11,260 bases of DNA from Metarhizobium sp039808465 (GTDB lineage Bacteria > Pseudomonadota > Alphaproteobacteria > Rhizobiales > Rhizobiaceae), in the NCBI GenBank assembly GCA_039808465.1, contig JBDHTA010000142.1, positions 1-11,260 on the forward strand. The letters are read 5' to 3'. The translations under genes were made by a program, and so were the position numbers. Positions 1 through 7,500 of this stretch are shown here, in pieces; position 1 is the stretch's first letter, and every line of letters begins with the position of its first letter. The notes under the pieces were generated by a model. The model made no database searches, was not told where the DNA came from, and saw nothing but the letters and a program-made list of their open reading frames with translations.

Positions 1-53
1 GCGGGCCGGGCGGCGCGCGTCATCGCCGCAATCCGGCGGCGTTCGTTTCATGA
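1..53 (+). other. possible 3' end of an upstream gene (unidentified)
   Basis: The first bases have no in-frame stop until TGA at 51-53 in one frame (peptide ending RRNPAAFVS) or TGA at 76-78 in another (ending ETEEARCP, which would overlap the next start). Both frames have high GC at third positions, so either could be the tail of an upstream gene in the same operon as the aldehyde dehydrogenase. The fragment is too short to recognise a family or to choose the frame. Confidence 0.2.
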
Positions 54-56
54 GAC

Positions 57-64
57 AGAGGAGG
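57..64 (+). promoter_or_regulatory. ribosome binding site of the aldehyde dehydrogenase
   Basis: AGAGGAGG is a near-perfect Shine-Dalgarno sequence. It lies 4 nt before ATG at 69 and 10 nt before the in-frame ATG at 75, so it supports initiation in this immediate area but does not settle which of the two ATGs is used. Confidence 0.6.
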
Positions 65-68
65 CTCG

Positions 69-1508
69 ATGCCCATGACAATTCATCAGAACCTGATTGC
101 CGGGGAGTGGGTCGGCACCGATGCCACCGACAACATCAACCCCTCCGACACCAATGAGGTCGTCGGCCGCTATGCGGCGGCGTCCGCCAATGATGTGAAG
201 GATGCGATTGCCGCCGCCAAGGCCGCTTTCCCCGCCTGGTCGCGCTCCGGCATTCTGGAACGCCATGCCATCCTGCGCAAGACCTCCGACGAGATCATGG
301 CCCGCAAGGATGAGCTTGGCCGCCTGCTGGCCCGCGAGGAGGGCAAGACCCTGCCGGAAGCCATCGGCGAAACCATGCGCGCCGGGCAGATTTTCGATTT
401 CTTCGCGGGCGAATGCCTGCGTCTGGCCGGTGAAACGCTGCCGTCCGTGCGCCCCGGCATCGGCGTCGAGATCACCCGCGAGGCGATCGGCGTCGTCGGC
501 ATCATCACGCCGTGGAATTTCCCGATCGCGATCCCGGCCTGGAAGATCGCCCCCGCGCTTGCCTATGGCAACACCATCGTCTTCAAGCCCGCCGATCTGG
601 TGCCGGGCTGCGCCTGGGCCATCGTCGATATCCTGCATCGCGCCGGTCTTCCCAAGGGCGTGCTGAACCTGGTGATGGGCAAGGGTTCGGTGGTCGGCCA
701 GGCCATGCTCGACAGCCCTGACCTGGCGGGCCTGACCTTCACCGGCTCCACCGGCACCGGCAAGCGCGTGGCGCTCGCCTCCATCGAGCATAACCGCAAG
801 TTCCAGCTGGAAATGGGCGGCAAGAACCCGATGATCGTTCTTGACGACGCCGATCTGAATGTCGCGGTCGAAGCGGCCGCCAATTCCGGCTTCTTCTCCA
901 CCGGGCAGCGCTGCACAGCGTCCTCGCGCCTGATCGTGACGGAAGGCATTCACGACAAATTCGTCGCGGCGCTTACCGAAAAGCTGAAGACGCTGGTGGT
1001 GGACAATGCGCTGAAGGCTGGCACGCATATCGGCCCGGTGGTGGATTCGCGCCAGCTCAAGACCGATACGGATTACATCGAGGTCGGCAAGTCGGAAGGC
1101 GCGAAGCTGGCCTTCGGCGGCGATCTGGTGAAATGCGAAACGCCCGGCTTCTACTTGCAGCCGACGCTGTTTACCGAAGCCACCAACACGATGCGCATTG
1201 CCCGCGAGGAAATCTTCGGGCCGGTGGCCGCCGTCATCCGCGTCAGGGATTACGACGAGGCGCTGGCGGTTGCCAACGATACGCCCTTCGGCCTTTCGGC
1301 GGGCATCGCGACCACCAGCCTCAAGCACGCCACGCATTTCAAGCGCAATTCGGAAGCGGGCATGGTGATGGTGAACCTGCCGACGGCGGGCGTGGATTTC
1401 CACGTTCCCTTCGGCGGCCGCAAGGGCTCGTCCTTCGGCCCGCGCGAGCAGGGCCGCTACGCGGCGGAATTCTTCACCACCGTCAAGACCGCCTATACGC
1501 TGGCCTGA
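69..1508 (+). CDS. NAD(P)-dependent aldehyde dehydrogenase, alpha-ketoglutaric semialdehyde dehydrogenase-like
   Basis: A full-length ALDH-superfamily enzyme of 479 residues, the usual size. It oxidises an aldehyde to its acid with NAD(P)+ in the cytoplasm. Visible family residues are PWNF with Asn150, Lys173 in the cofactor pocket, the G-S-T-G-T-G turn near 226-231, Glu248 in LEMGG, catalytic Cys282 in GQRCTASSR, and Glu381 in EEIFGP. The C-terminal stretch at about 441-474 (VDFHVPFGGRKGSS, then FGPREQG and FFTTVKTAY) resembles the YcbD/2,5-dioxovalerate (alpha-ketoglutaric semialdehyde) branch. That enzyme ends pentose, sugar-acid or hydroxyproline routes by making 2-oxoglutarate. The subfamily call is from memory of motifs. 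Succinate-semialdehyde dehydrogenase is the main alternative. No other sugar-acid gene is visible here. Start ATG 69 was chosen for the strong upstream Shine-Dalgarno; ATG 75 would shorten it by two residues. Confidence 0.93.
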   Translation: MPMTIHQNLIAGEWVGTDATDNINPSDTNEVVGRYAAASANDVKDAIAAAKAAFPAWSRSGILERHAILRKTSDEIMARKDELGRLLAREEGKTLPEAIGETMRAGQIFDFFAGECLRLAGETLPSVRPGIGVEITREAIGVVGIITPWNFPIAIPAWKIAPALAYGNTIVFKPADLVPGCAWAIVDILHRAGLPKGVLNLVMGKGSVVGQAMLDSPDLAGLTFTGSTGTGKRVALASIEHNRKFQLEMGGKNPMIVLDDADLNVAVEAAANSGFFSTGQRCTASSRLIVTEGIHDKFVAALTEKLKTLVVDNALKAGTHIGPVVDSRQLKTDTDYIEVGKSEGAKLAFGGDLVKCETPGFYLQPTLFTEATNTMRIAREEIFGPVAAVIRVRDYDEALAVANDTPFGLSAGIATTSLKHATHFKRNSEAGMVMVNLPTAGVDFHVPFGGRKGSSFGPREQGRYAAEFFTTVKTAYTLA

Positions 1509-1566
1509 GCCGCGCCTGTTGCAGATCGGTCTCCGGTGCCGGGAAAAGGCGCGCCGGAGACGCCAT

Positions 1567-1589
1567 GCCGTCAATCCGCTTTTGACGGC
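1567..1589 (+). repeat. 8-bp hairpin downstream of the aldehyde dehydrogenase
   Basis: GCCGTCAA (1567-1574) and TTGACGGC (1582-1589) are exact inverted repeats around a 7-nt loop, 58 nt after the stop codon. No T-tract follows directly, so it is more likely an mRNA 3' end stabiliser or part of a two-hairpin termination region than a terminator alone. Confidence 0.45.
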
Positions 1590-1597
1590 GGGCAGGG

Positions 1598-1624
1598 GGC
1601 CGGTTTAAAGGCCGGCCTTTCCTT
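1598..1624 (+). terminator. probable rho-independent terminator of the aldehyde dehydrogenase
   Basis: GGCCGG (1598-1603) pairs with CCGGCC (1612-1617) around an 8-nt A/T-rich loop, followed by TTTCCTT. This is a GC stem followed by a pyrimidine tract with five T's in seven bases. It lies 90 nt after the stop and 112 nt before the next start, consistent with separating the dehydrogenase from the EamA gene. Confidence 0.5.
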
Positions 1625-1735
1625 GCCTCGATTCCGGCTTCGCCGCCTTCCGGGCCAAGGCTTCATGTCTGAATCATAATCTTACCGTTCCTCGTTTCGC
1701 TCCGGCCGGATTATGCTCCTAACCGGAATCGTCTC

Positions 1736-2617
1736 ATGCTCGAACGTCTCGCGCCCGCCGTTTTCGTGCTGCTCTGGTCAACCGGCTGGCTTGCCGCCGG
1801 TTATGCCGCCCAGCATGCCGATCCCTTCACCTTTCTGGCCCTGCGCTACGGATTTTCCATTCTCGCATTCGCAGTCTTCTGTCTCGTGGTGAAGGCGCGC
1901 TGGCCGCGCAGCCTGTGGCAGTCGCTGAAGGCGATCTGGTCGGGCATGTTCCTGCATGGATTTTACCTCGCGGCCCTGTGGTGGGCGATCGCGCGGGGTG
2001 TTCCCACGGGGCTTTCCGGCATCATCGCCGCGCTGCAACCGCTGCTGACGGCGGTGGCGGCGGCATGGCTGATCGGCGAGCGGCTGGCGAAAATGCAGAA
2101 GATCGGCCTGCTGCTCGGCTTTGCCGGTATCGCCCTCGCCATTTCGCCGAAGCTGATGGCCATCGATCCCGCCAATCTCGGGGAAACGGCGCTGCCGCTG
2201 TTCGTCAACCTGCTCGGCATGGTGTCGGTGACCTATGGCACCGTCTATCAGAAGCAGCATTTGCAGGAGGGCGATATCAACAGCATCGCCACGCTGCAAT
2301 ATGTCGGGGCGCTGCTGGTCACGGGACCGCTGGCGCTGATAACCGAAAACCTGCATTTCGACGGCAGCCTGACCGTCATCCTGACGATGCTGTGGTCGGT
2401 GTTCGGCCTGTCGATGGGGGCGATCGGATTGCTGCTCTACCTTATCCGGCGCGGACAGGTATCGAAGGCGGCATCGCTGATCTATCTGGTGCCGCCGCTG
2501 GTGGCGGTCGAGGCGGCCATCGCCTTCGGCGAGCCGCTGACGACGCCGCTGATTGCGGGCACGGCGATCGTGGTGGTCGGGGTCTATTTCACCAACCGCA
2601 GGGCGGGCCGCCGTTAA
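1736..2617 (+). CDS. EamA/DMT-superfamily membrane transporter
   Basis: An inner-membrane permease of 293 residues made of two tandem EamA repeats (about 5-139 and 157-287), giving about ten hydrophobic helices, as usual for the drug/metabolite transporter superfamily. Repeat marks are GLSGIIAALQPLLTAVAAAW followed by GER in the first half and SLIYLVPPLVAVEAAIAF followed by GEPL in the second. The N-terminus starts directly in helix 1 (FVLLWSTGWLAAGYAA). Family members export amino acids, metabolites or drugs; the substrate cannot be read from sequence. The only Shine-Dalgarno-like element is a weak GGAA 7-11 nt before the ATG. A possible -10 hexamer CATAAT lies at 1675-1680, but I found no matching -35, so the promoter is unresolved. 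It appears monocistronic and converges on the helicase gene. Confidence 0.9.
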   Translation: MLERLAPAVFVLLWSTGWLAAGYAAQHADPFTFLALRYGFSILAFAVFCLVVKARWPRSLWQSLKAIWSGMFLHGFYLAALWWAIARGVPTGLSGIIAALQPLLTAVAAAWLIGERLAKMQKIGLLLGFAGIALAISPKLMAIDPANLGETALPLFVNLLGMVSVTYGTVYQKQHLQEGDINSIATLQYVGALLVTGPLALITENLHFDGSLTVILTMLWSVFGLSMGAIGLLLYLIRRGQVSKAASLIYLVPPLVAVEAAIAFGEPLTTPLIAGTAIVVVGVYFTNRRAGRR

Positions 2618-2623
2618 AGCAAA

Positions 2624-2645
2624 ACGCCGGGCGTGAGCCCGGCGT
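2624..2645. terminator. bidirectional rho-independent terminator between eamA and rhlE
   Basis: ACGCCGGGC (2624-2632) and GCCCGGCGT (2637-2645) form a perfect 9-bp stem with a GTGA loop, between two convergent stop codons 44 nt apart. On the minus strand the stem is followed by TTTTGCTTT, a fair U-tract for the helicase transcript. On the plus strand only CTTC follows, so termination there may be weaker. Confidence 0.75.
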
Positions 2646-2661
2646 CTTCATGCTCGAACCA

Positions 2662-4074
2662 TCAGGCCGGACGGCGCTGGTCGCGGCGCTGCGGCTGGCC
2701 GCTGGCGCGCTCGCCAAAAGGCTTGCGCGACGGGCGCTTCTGGCCGCCGGGGCGGGCGCCGTTCGGGCGGGCCTTCTTCGCGCCGTTTTCACCGGCTCCG
2801 CCATGGGCCTCGCGCTCGCGACGCGGCTGGCCGGAACCGTTGCCTTCGGCGCGACGCTGGCCGCCGCCATTGCCGCCACGGCCGCGATTGCCGGAGCGGG
2901 CAGGCTGGCGGTTGCCGCCGCCATGGTTGCGGTTGCCGAAATCCGGACGCTCGCCGCCTGCGGTGGTGATCTCGATGCCCATCAGGCGCTCGATGTCACG
3001 CAGCAGATGCGCTTCGTCGGGCGCGCAGAAGGCAATCGCGATGCCGTCGCGGCCAGCGCGGGCGGTGCGGCCGATGCGGTGGACATAGGCGTCCGGCACT
3101 TCCGGCAGGTCGTAGTTGAAGACGTGGGAGACGCCGGGAATATCGATGCCGCGGGCGGCGACGTCGGTTGCCACCAGCACGCGGATCTCGCCGTCGCGGA
3201 AGGCCTTCAGGGCGCGCTCGCGCTGGCCCTGGCTCTTGTTGCCGTGGATCGAGGCGACCGCATATTCCTTTTCCGCCAGATGCTTGGAGAGCTTCTCGGC
3301 GGTGTGCTTGGTGCGCATGAACACCATGGCCTGCGCCTGCGGGTTTTCGGTCAGTGTGCGCTTGAGCAGCTCGGTCTTGTCGTTCTTGCCCGCGACGAAG
3401 TGGACATATTGCTCGACCTTGTCGGCGGCCTTGCCGGGCGGGGTCACTTCCACCTTCACCGGATCGGTGAGGAAGTTACCGGCGAGATCGGCGATGGACT
3501 TCGGCATGGTGGCCGAGAACAGCAGCGTCTGGCGCTTGGGCGGAACCATGCGGGCGATGCGGCGCAGATCGTGGATGAAGCCGAGGTCGAGCATCTGGTC
3601 GGCCTCGTCCAGCACCAGATGGCTGATCTGGCCGAGCGAGACGGCGTTGCGGTTGATGAGGTCGAGCAGGCGGCCGGGCGTGGCGACGAGGATATCCGTG
3701 CCGCGTTCGAGCTGCAACTGCTGCTTGTTGATGGATGCGCCGCCGACGACGGACATGACCTTCAGCGGCGTCTTCTTGATGAAGCTGCGCAGGTTGTCGG
3801 TGATCTGGTTCACCAACTCGCGGGTGGGGGCGAGGATGAGGACGCGGGTGGTGCGGTTGGCGGGGCGGCGGCCGTCGGCCAGCAGCATTTCGGTGATCGG
3901 CAGGCCGAAAGCGGCGGTCTTGCCGGTGCCGGTCTGGGCGAGGCCGATCAGGTCGCGGCCTTCGAGCAGCAGCGGGATCGCCTTTTCCTGAATGGGCGTC
4001 GGCGTTTCATAGCCGAGTGCGGAAACGGTCGCGACGATCTGCTTGGACAGGCCAAGCTCGTGGAAATTGGTCAA
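2662..4074 (-). CDS. rhlE: DEAD-box ATP-dependent RNA helicase, RhlE type
   Basis: A cytoplasmic ATP-dependent RNA helicase of 470 residues that remodels RNA during ribosome assembly, mRNA decay or cold adaptation. All core motifs are present: Phe4 and the Q motif GYETPTPIQ (21-29), motif I AQTGTGKT (46-53), PTREL (83-87), GG (111-112), TPGR (132-135), DEAD (156-159), SAT (187-189), ATDVAARGID (302-311) and HRIGRTARAG (332-341). Residues 371-470 are a low-complexity Gly/Arg/Asn-rich basic tail, typical of RhlE proteins and likely to bind RNA. The start chosen is TTG at 4074 (MTNFHELGLS), because AAGAGG lies 10 nt upstream and because RhlE proteins normally start close to this residue. An in-frame GTG at 4125 would add 17 residues but has no Shine-Dalgarno. 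It is transcribed away from the hybrid kinase. CsdA/DeaD or SrmB are less likely, since no DeaD C-terminal domain is seen. Confidence 0.93.
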   Translation of the reverse strand: MTNFHELGLSKQIVATVSALGYETPTPIQEKAIPLLLEGRDLIGLAQTGTGKTAAFGLPITEMLLADGRRPANRTTRVLILAPTRELVNQITDNLRSFIKKTPLKVMSVVGGASINKQQLQLERGTDILVATPGRLLDLINRNAVSLGQISHLVLDEADQMLDLGFIHDLRRIARMVPPKRQTLLFSATMPKSIADLAGNFLTDPVKVEVTPPGKAADKVEQYVHFVAGKNDKTELLKRTLTENPQAQAMVFMRTKHTAEKLSKHLAEKEYAVASIHGNKSQGQRERALKAFRDGEIRVLVATDVAARGIDIPGVSHVFNYDLPEVPDAYVHRIGRTARAGRDGIAIAFCAPDEAHLLRDIERLMGIEITTAGGERPDFGNRNHGGGNRQPARSGNRGRGGNGGGQRRAEGNGSGQPRREREAHGGAGENGAKKARPNGARPGGQKRPSRKPFGERASGQPQRRDQRRPA

Positions 4075-4084
4075 ACTAAAAATG

Positions 4085-4090
4085 CCTCTT
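4085..4090 (-). promoter_or_regulatory. ribosome binding site supporting a TTG start of rhlE
   Basis: On the minus strand AAGAGG sits 10 nt before TTG 4074, followed by an A/T-rich spacer. No comparable site precedes the alternative GTG at 4125, where the sequence is GTCCCGCCT. This is the main reason for choosing the TTG start. Confidence 0.5.
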
Positions 4091-4345
4091 CGTGGCGCAA
4101 GACGGCAGCGCGGCGCGCCGCTCACAGGCGGGACCGGTCTCGTCTGGCGTCAAGAACCCCGCGTGAAGTGGGAACTTGGATGTTGGAAAGAGCCTTCCAG
4201 CGCTCGTATCCGCAACAGGCGGAAATTGACGTGGCGCTTATCCTTCTTCGCGCAGTAAAAGTTCGCTCGGCCGCTCACGCGGTGGCCGGAAAGGGGAAAG
4301 CTGAGGCGCATTTGGGGTTTTTACCGGCAAAAGTCAAGCAAGTGT

Positions 4346-4370
4346 TTGCGCATGGCGGCAATGCGCGCAA
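4346..4370. repeat. imperfect inverted repeat in the rhlE/kinase intergenic region
   Basis: TTGCGCAT (4346-4353) faces ATGCGCGCAA (4361-4370), which is its reverse complement apart from a 2-base insertion, around a 7-base loop. It could be an operator dyad or a leader hairpin of the rhlE transcript. No T-tract follows on either strand, so it is not a terminator. Confidence 0.4.
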
Positions 4371-4439
4371 CGCTTGGCCAGCGCGAGGGGCAAGGAAAAG
4401 CGAATGCGTGAGGCAAGGCTCGGCCTGTATGGCTCGTGC

Positions 4440-4454
4440 TTAACAGGTTGTTAT
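4440..4454 (+). promoter_or_regulatory. CtrA-like box upstream of the hybrid kinase
   Basis: TTAACAGGTTGTTAT matches TTAA-N7-TTAA, the consensus of the alphaproteobacterial cell-cycle regulator CtrA, at 7 of 8 defined bases. It lies 57 nt before the kinase ATG, a plausible promoter position, in a genome where A/T tetramers are scarce. From the local base composition I estimate a few percent chance of such a match somewhere in this intergenic region. Binding is unproven and the box could equally be part of the -35/-10 region. Confidence 0.35.
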
Positions 4455-4511
4455 GCCGCTTCGTGATAGACCGGAGGGCCTGACCGGAGCGGGACCGCAA
4501 GTTTGGAACAT

Positions 4512-7500
4512 ATGAACGGCGAATTGCTGGATATAGCGTGCGAAAGGATCATGCGCCTTGAGCGGCCCGCCTATATCAAGAACAGCGAATTGCGGTTCGT
4601 GGCGGTCAATGCCGCCTATGCGCTTCTGTCCGGCCGCCAGCCCGGCGATTTCACGGGATTGCGCAGCGAAAACATCGAGGATACCGGTTCCCGGCAGGCG
4701 CTGATCGATTGCGAGCGGCGGGCGCTGGTGTTCGGGCGCGAGGAAAGCGCGGTCCTGGACGGCCAGCGCGTGTTGATCGAGCGCTTCATGCCCGGCGACG
4801 GGCGGATTTTCGTTCTCGGCCTGTTTTCCGCGCTGCCGCAGCAGGAGGCGGATATCCGCGTTCCCGCGGCGGAAGCGGTTGCGGCCCCGGGGCTGGAAAC
4901 CACGGTTTCCGAGGCGCTCGACATGATCGAGGTCGGACTTGGCCTGTTCAATGCCGAAGGCTGCCTGATCTATTGCAATTCCGCCTTCCAGGCCTTCTAC
5001 GATGCGCCCTGCGGGCGTCTGGAGCCGGGCGTTTCCTACGAAACGCTGATGCACCGCGTCTATGATTATGCCGAGAGCAAATACGGGACGCCGCTGACGG
5101 CGCGGCTCGGCCCCCGCGAGGTCTGGGTGGGCGGCCGCCTCAACAATATCCGCAAGCCGCATCACGATCAGACCGAGCAGGCCTGCGACGGACGCTGGCT
5201 GCGCGCCATCAGCCGCCGTCTCGACAATGGCTGCGTGATCGTGCTCAGGCTCGATGTCACCGCCGAGAAGGAGCAGGAGCTGGAGCTTGTGCGGCGGATC
5301 GACGAGACGCAGCTTTTCCGCTCGGTTCTGGAGGAAATGCCGGTCGCGACCTTCCTGCGCGACGAGCAGCACCTGCTTACCTTCGTCAACGGCGCCTATA
5401 GCGCCATGCTGGGCGCGCCGCGCGAAGCCCTGCTCGGCAAGACCGAAATCGATATCTACGGTTCGCAGGGTCTGGAAGTTCACGCCACGAACGAAAGCGT
5501 GCTGCGCAGCGGCGCGCTGGTGGAGCAGGACGACGAATTGACGGGCCGCGACGGCTCCCGCCTACCGGTGATGACGCGGCTGGCGCGCATCGAGAATGGC
5601 GGGCGCAAATATGTCGTCGGCTCGATGAGCGACGTTTCCAAGCTGAAGGCGCGGGAGGCGCAGCTCGAGGAGGCGCGCCGCGAGGCCGAGAACCTGCATC
5701 GCGACCTCGGCCATATTCTCGATTCGGTGCCGGTCGCCATCCTGATCCTCGGCGCCGACCTGACGATCGAATTCGTCAACCCGGCCTTCCACGATGTCTG
5801 GGAATGGCCGCACGACATACCGCTGCCGGGCATGCATCTGCGCGATTACGTCCGCGCCAATTTCGACAAGGGCTGGTATGACGAATATGGCGACAGCTTC
5901 GAGGAGGCCTATGAGGCCCGCCTGCGCCACATGCGCGCCAGCGCCTCGGGCCAGCAGGAAGTGGCGGTCGCGAACGGCAAGACGGTGATCATCACCACCA
6001 AGGCGCTGTCGGGCGGCAAGCTTCTCTTCACCTATGTCGATATTTCCGCCATGCGCGACAGCGAGCGGCAGATGCGCGAAGCCCGCGAGGAACTGGAGCG
6101 CGTCGGCCAGTTCATGCGCGATGCGACGCGGGTGATGACGCAAGGGCTGGTGGTGGTGAATGACGGTCGCATCGTTCTGTCCAACGAGGCGGCGGCGCGC
6201 ATCCTGCATATTCCCGCCGCGCTGGTGGCGCCGGGCGGCGCGGGCGGGGCGATCTTCGAGTATTGCGCCGCGCGCGGCGATTTCGGCGACGATCCCGACG
6301 GGCTGCGCCGCTCCTGGGGCGAGATCGTCGCGAAGCGCCAGCCGTTCAGCCACGGCTTTCTGGCGGCGGGCAAGACCTGGGTGCATATGGAGGCAAGCTT
6401 CAGCGGCCAGGGCCACTGGATGTTCGTTCTCAACGACCTGACCGAGATGAAGCAGCGCGAGGAGGAGCTGGAGCGCCTGCTGGCCCGCAGCGAGGCCGCC
6501 GACCGCGCCAAATCCGATTTCCTCGCCAATATGAGCCATGAGATCCGCACGCCGATGAACGGCGTTCTCGGCATGGCCGAGCTTCTGGGGCGCACGCCGC
6601 TCGATACCCGCCAGCGCACCTTCGTCGATATCATCGGCAAATCCGGCAATGCGCTGCTGACCATCATCAACGACATCCTCGATTTCTCCAAGATCGACGC
6701 CGGGCAGATGGTGCTGAAGAAGGCGCCGTTCGATCCGGTGGAGGCGGTGGAGGATGTGGCGACGCTGCTGTCCTCGTCCGCCGCCGAAAAGGGGCTGGAG
6801 CTGATGGTGCGCTCCGAGCCGGGCGTGCCGCCGGTGGTGATCGGCGATGCCGGGCGTTTCCGCCAGATCGTCACCAATCTCGTCGGCAATGCCGTCAAGT
6901 TCACCGATACCGGTCATGTGCTGGTGGAGATTTCCGCCGGGCCCGATGGCGACGGCACGGTGATGCTGGGGCTGAAGGTCGAGGACACCGGCATCGGCAT
7001 CCCCGAGGAAAAGCGGGCGGCGATCTTCGAGAAATTCTCGCAAGGCGATGGCTCCCACACCCGGCGGCATGACGGCACGGGGCTGGGGCTGGCGATCACC
7101 TCGCGGCTGGTCGATCTCTTCGGCGGCTATATCACGGTGGAAAGCGGGCCGGGCGCGGGCTCGGTGTTTTCCGTGCGGCTGCCGATGGCGGTGCAGCCCC
7201 GGCAAGCCAGCGCCCGCGAACTGCCGGTCAATGTGCGCGGCGCCAGCGTGCTGGTCATCGACGGCAATCCGGTCAGCCGCGGCATTCTGGAAGAGCAGAT
7301 GCGCCGCTGGGGTTTCGACGCGCAGGGCACGGGCTCCGGCCGGGAAGCGCTGGCGCTGCTGGCGGCGGCGCGGGAGATGGGCGTCGGCGTCGACGCCATC
7401 GTTCTCGACGACCGCCTGCCGGATATCGATGGCGTCGATCTCGCCCGCATCCTGCGCGGCGATGCCGCCTGCGACGATCTCGCCCTGATCTGCCTGACCT

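Larger units (their letters stand above)
4075..4511. other. long divergent intergenic region between rhlE and the hybrid kinase
   Basis: These 437 bases separate two divergent genes and must hold both promoters and a helicase leader of up to several hundred nucleotides. Base composition is visibly less GC-rich and more purine-rich than the genes. A minus-strand TTGACT near 4334 and a TTGACG near 4150 could be -35 elements, but neither has a good -10 at the right spacing. One plus-strand frame stays open through most of the region, but it continues from the antisense shadow of the helicase and has no start site of its own, so I do not call a gene. Known RNA helicase genes (for example csdA/deaD and rhlE homologues) can have regulated leaders; whether this one does is inference. 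Confidence 0.6.

Noticed and set aside
48..1574. A 508-codon minus-strand open frame opposite the aldehyde dehydrogenase.
   Set aside because: It mirrors the dehydrogenase almost exactly, with low-complexity composition and no motif; the sense strand has all catalytic residues.
1736..1746. The 10-mer ATGCTCGAAC occurs both at the eamA start and near 2650.
   Set aside because: The shared stretch is only about 11 bases, with no wider similarity or repeat boundary; best taken as coincidence.
4139..4155. A TTGACG hexamer on the minus strand upstream of rhlE as a promoter -35 element.
   Set aside because: At 16-18 bp spacing the sequence is GC-rich with no -10-like hexamer, so a promoter call is not supported.
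4043..4258. A 71-codon plus-strand open frame in the helicase 5' region.
   Set aside because: It starts inside the antisense of rhlE, has no convincing ribosome binding site and no recognisable sequence.
1915..4443. An 842-codon plus-strand open frame covering eamA, rhlE and the intergenic region.
   Set aside because: It overlaps the transporter out of frame and runs antisense to the helicase; both of those have clear family motifs. The translation is Ala/Gly/Arg/Asp-rich without domains, as expected for a shadow frame in GC-rich DNA.
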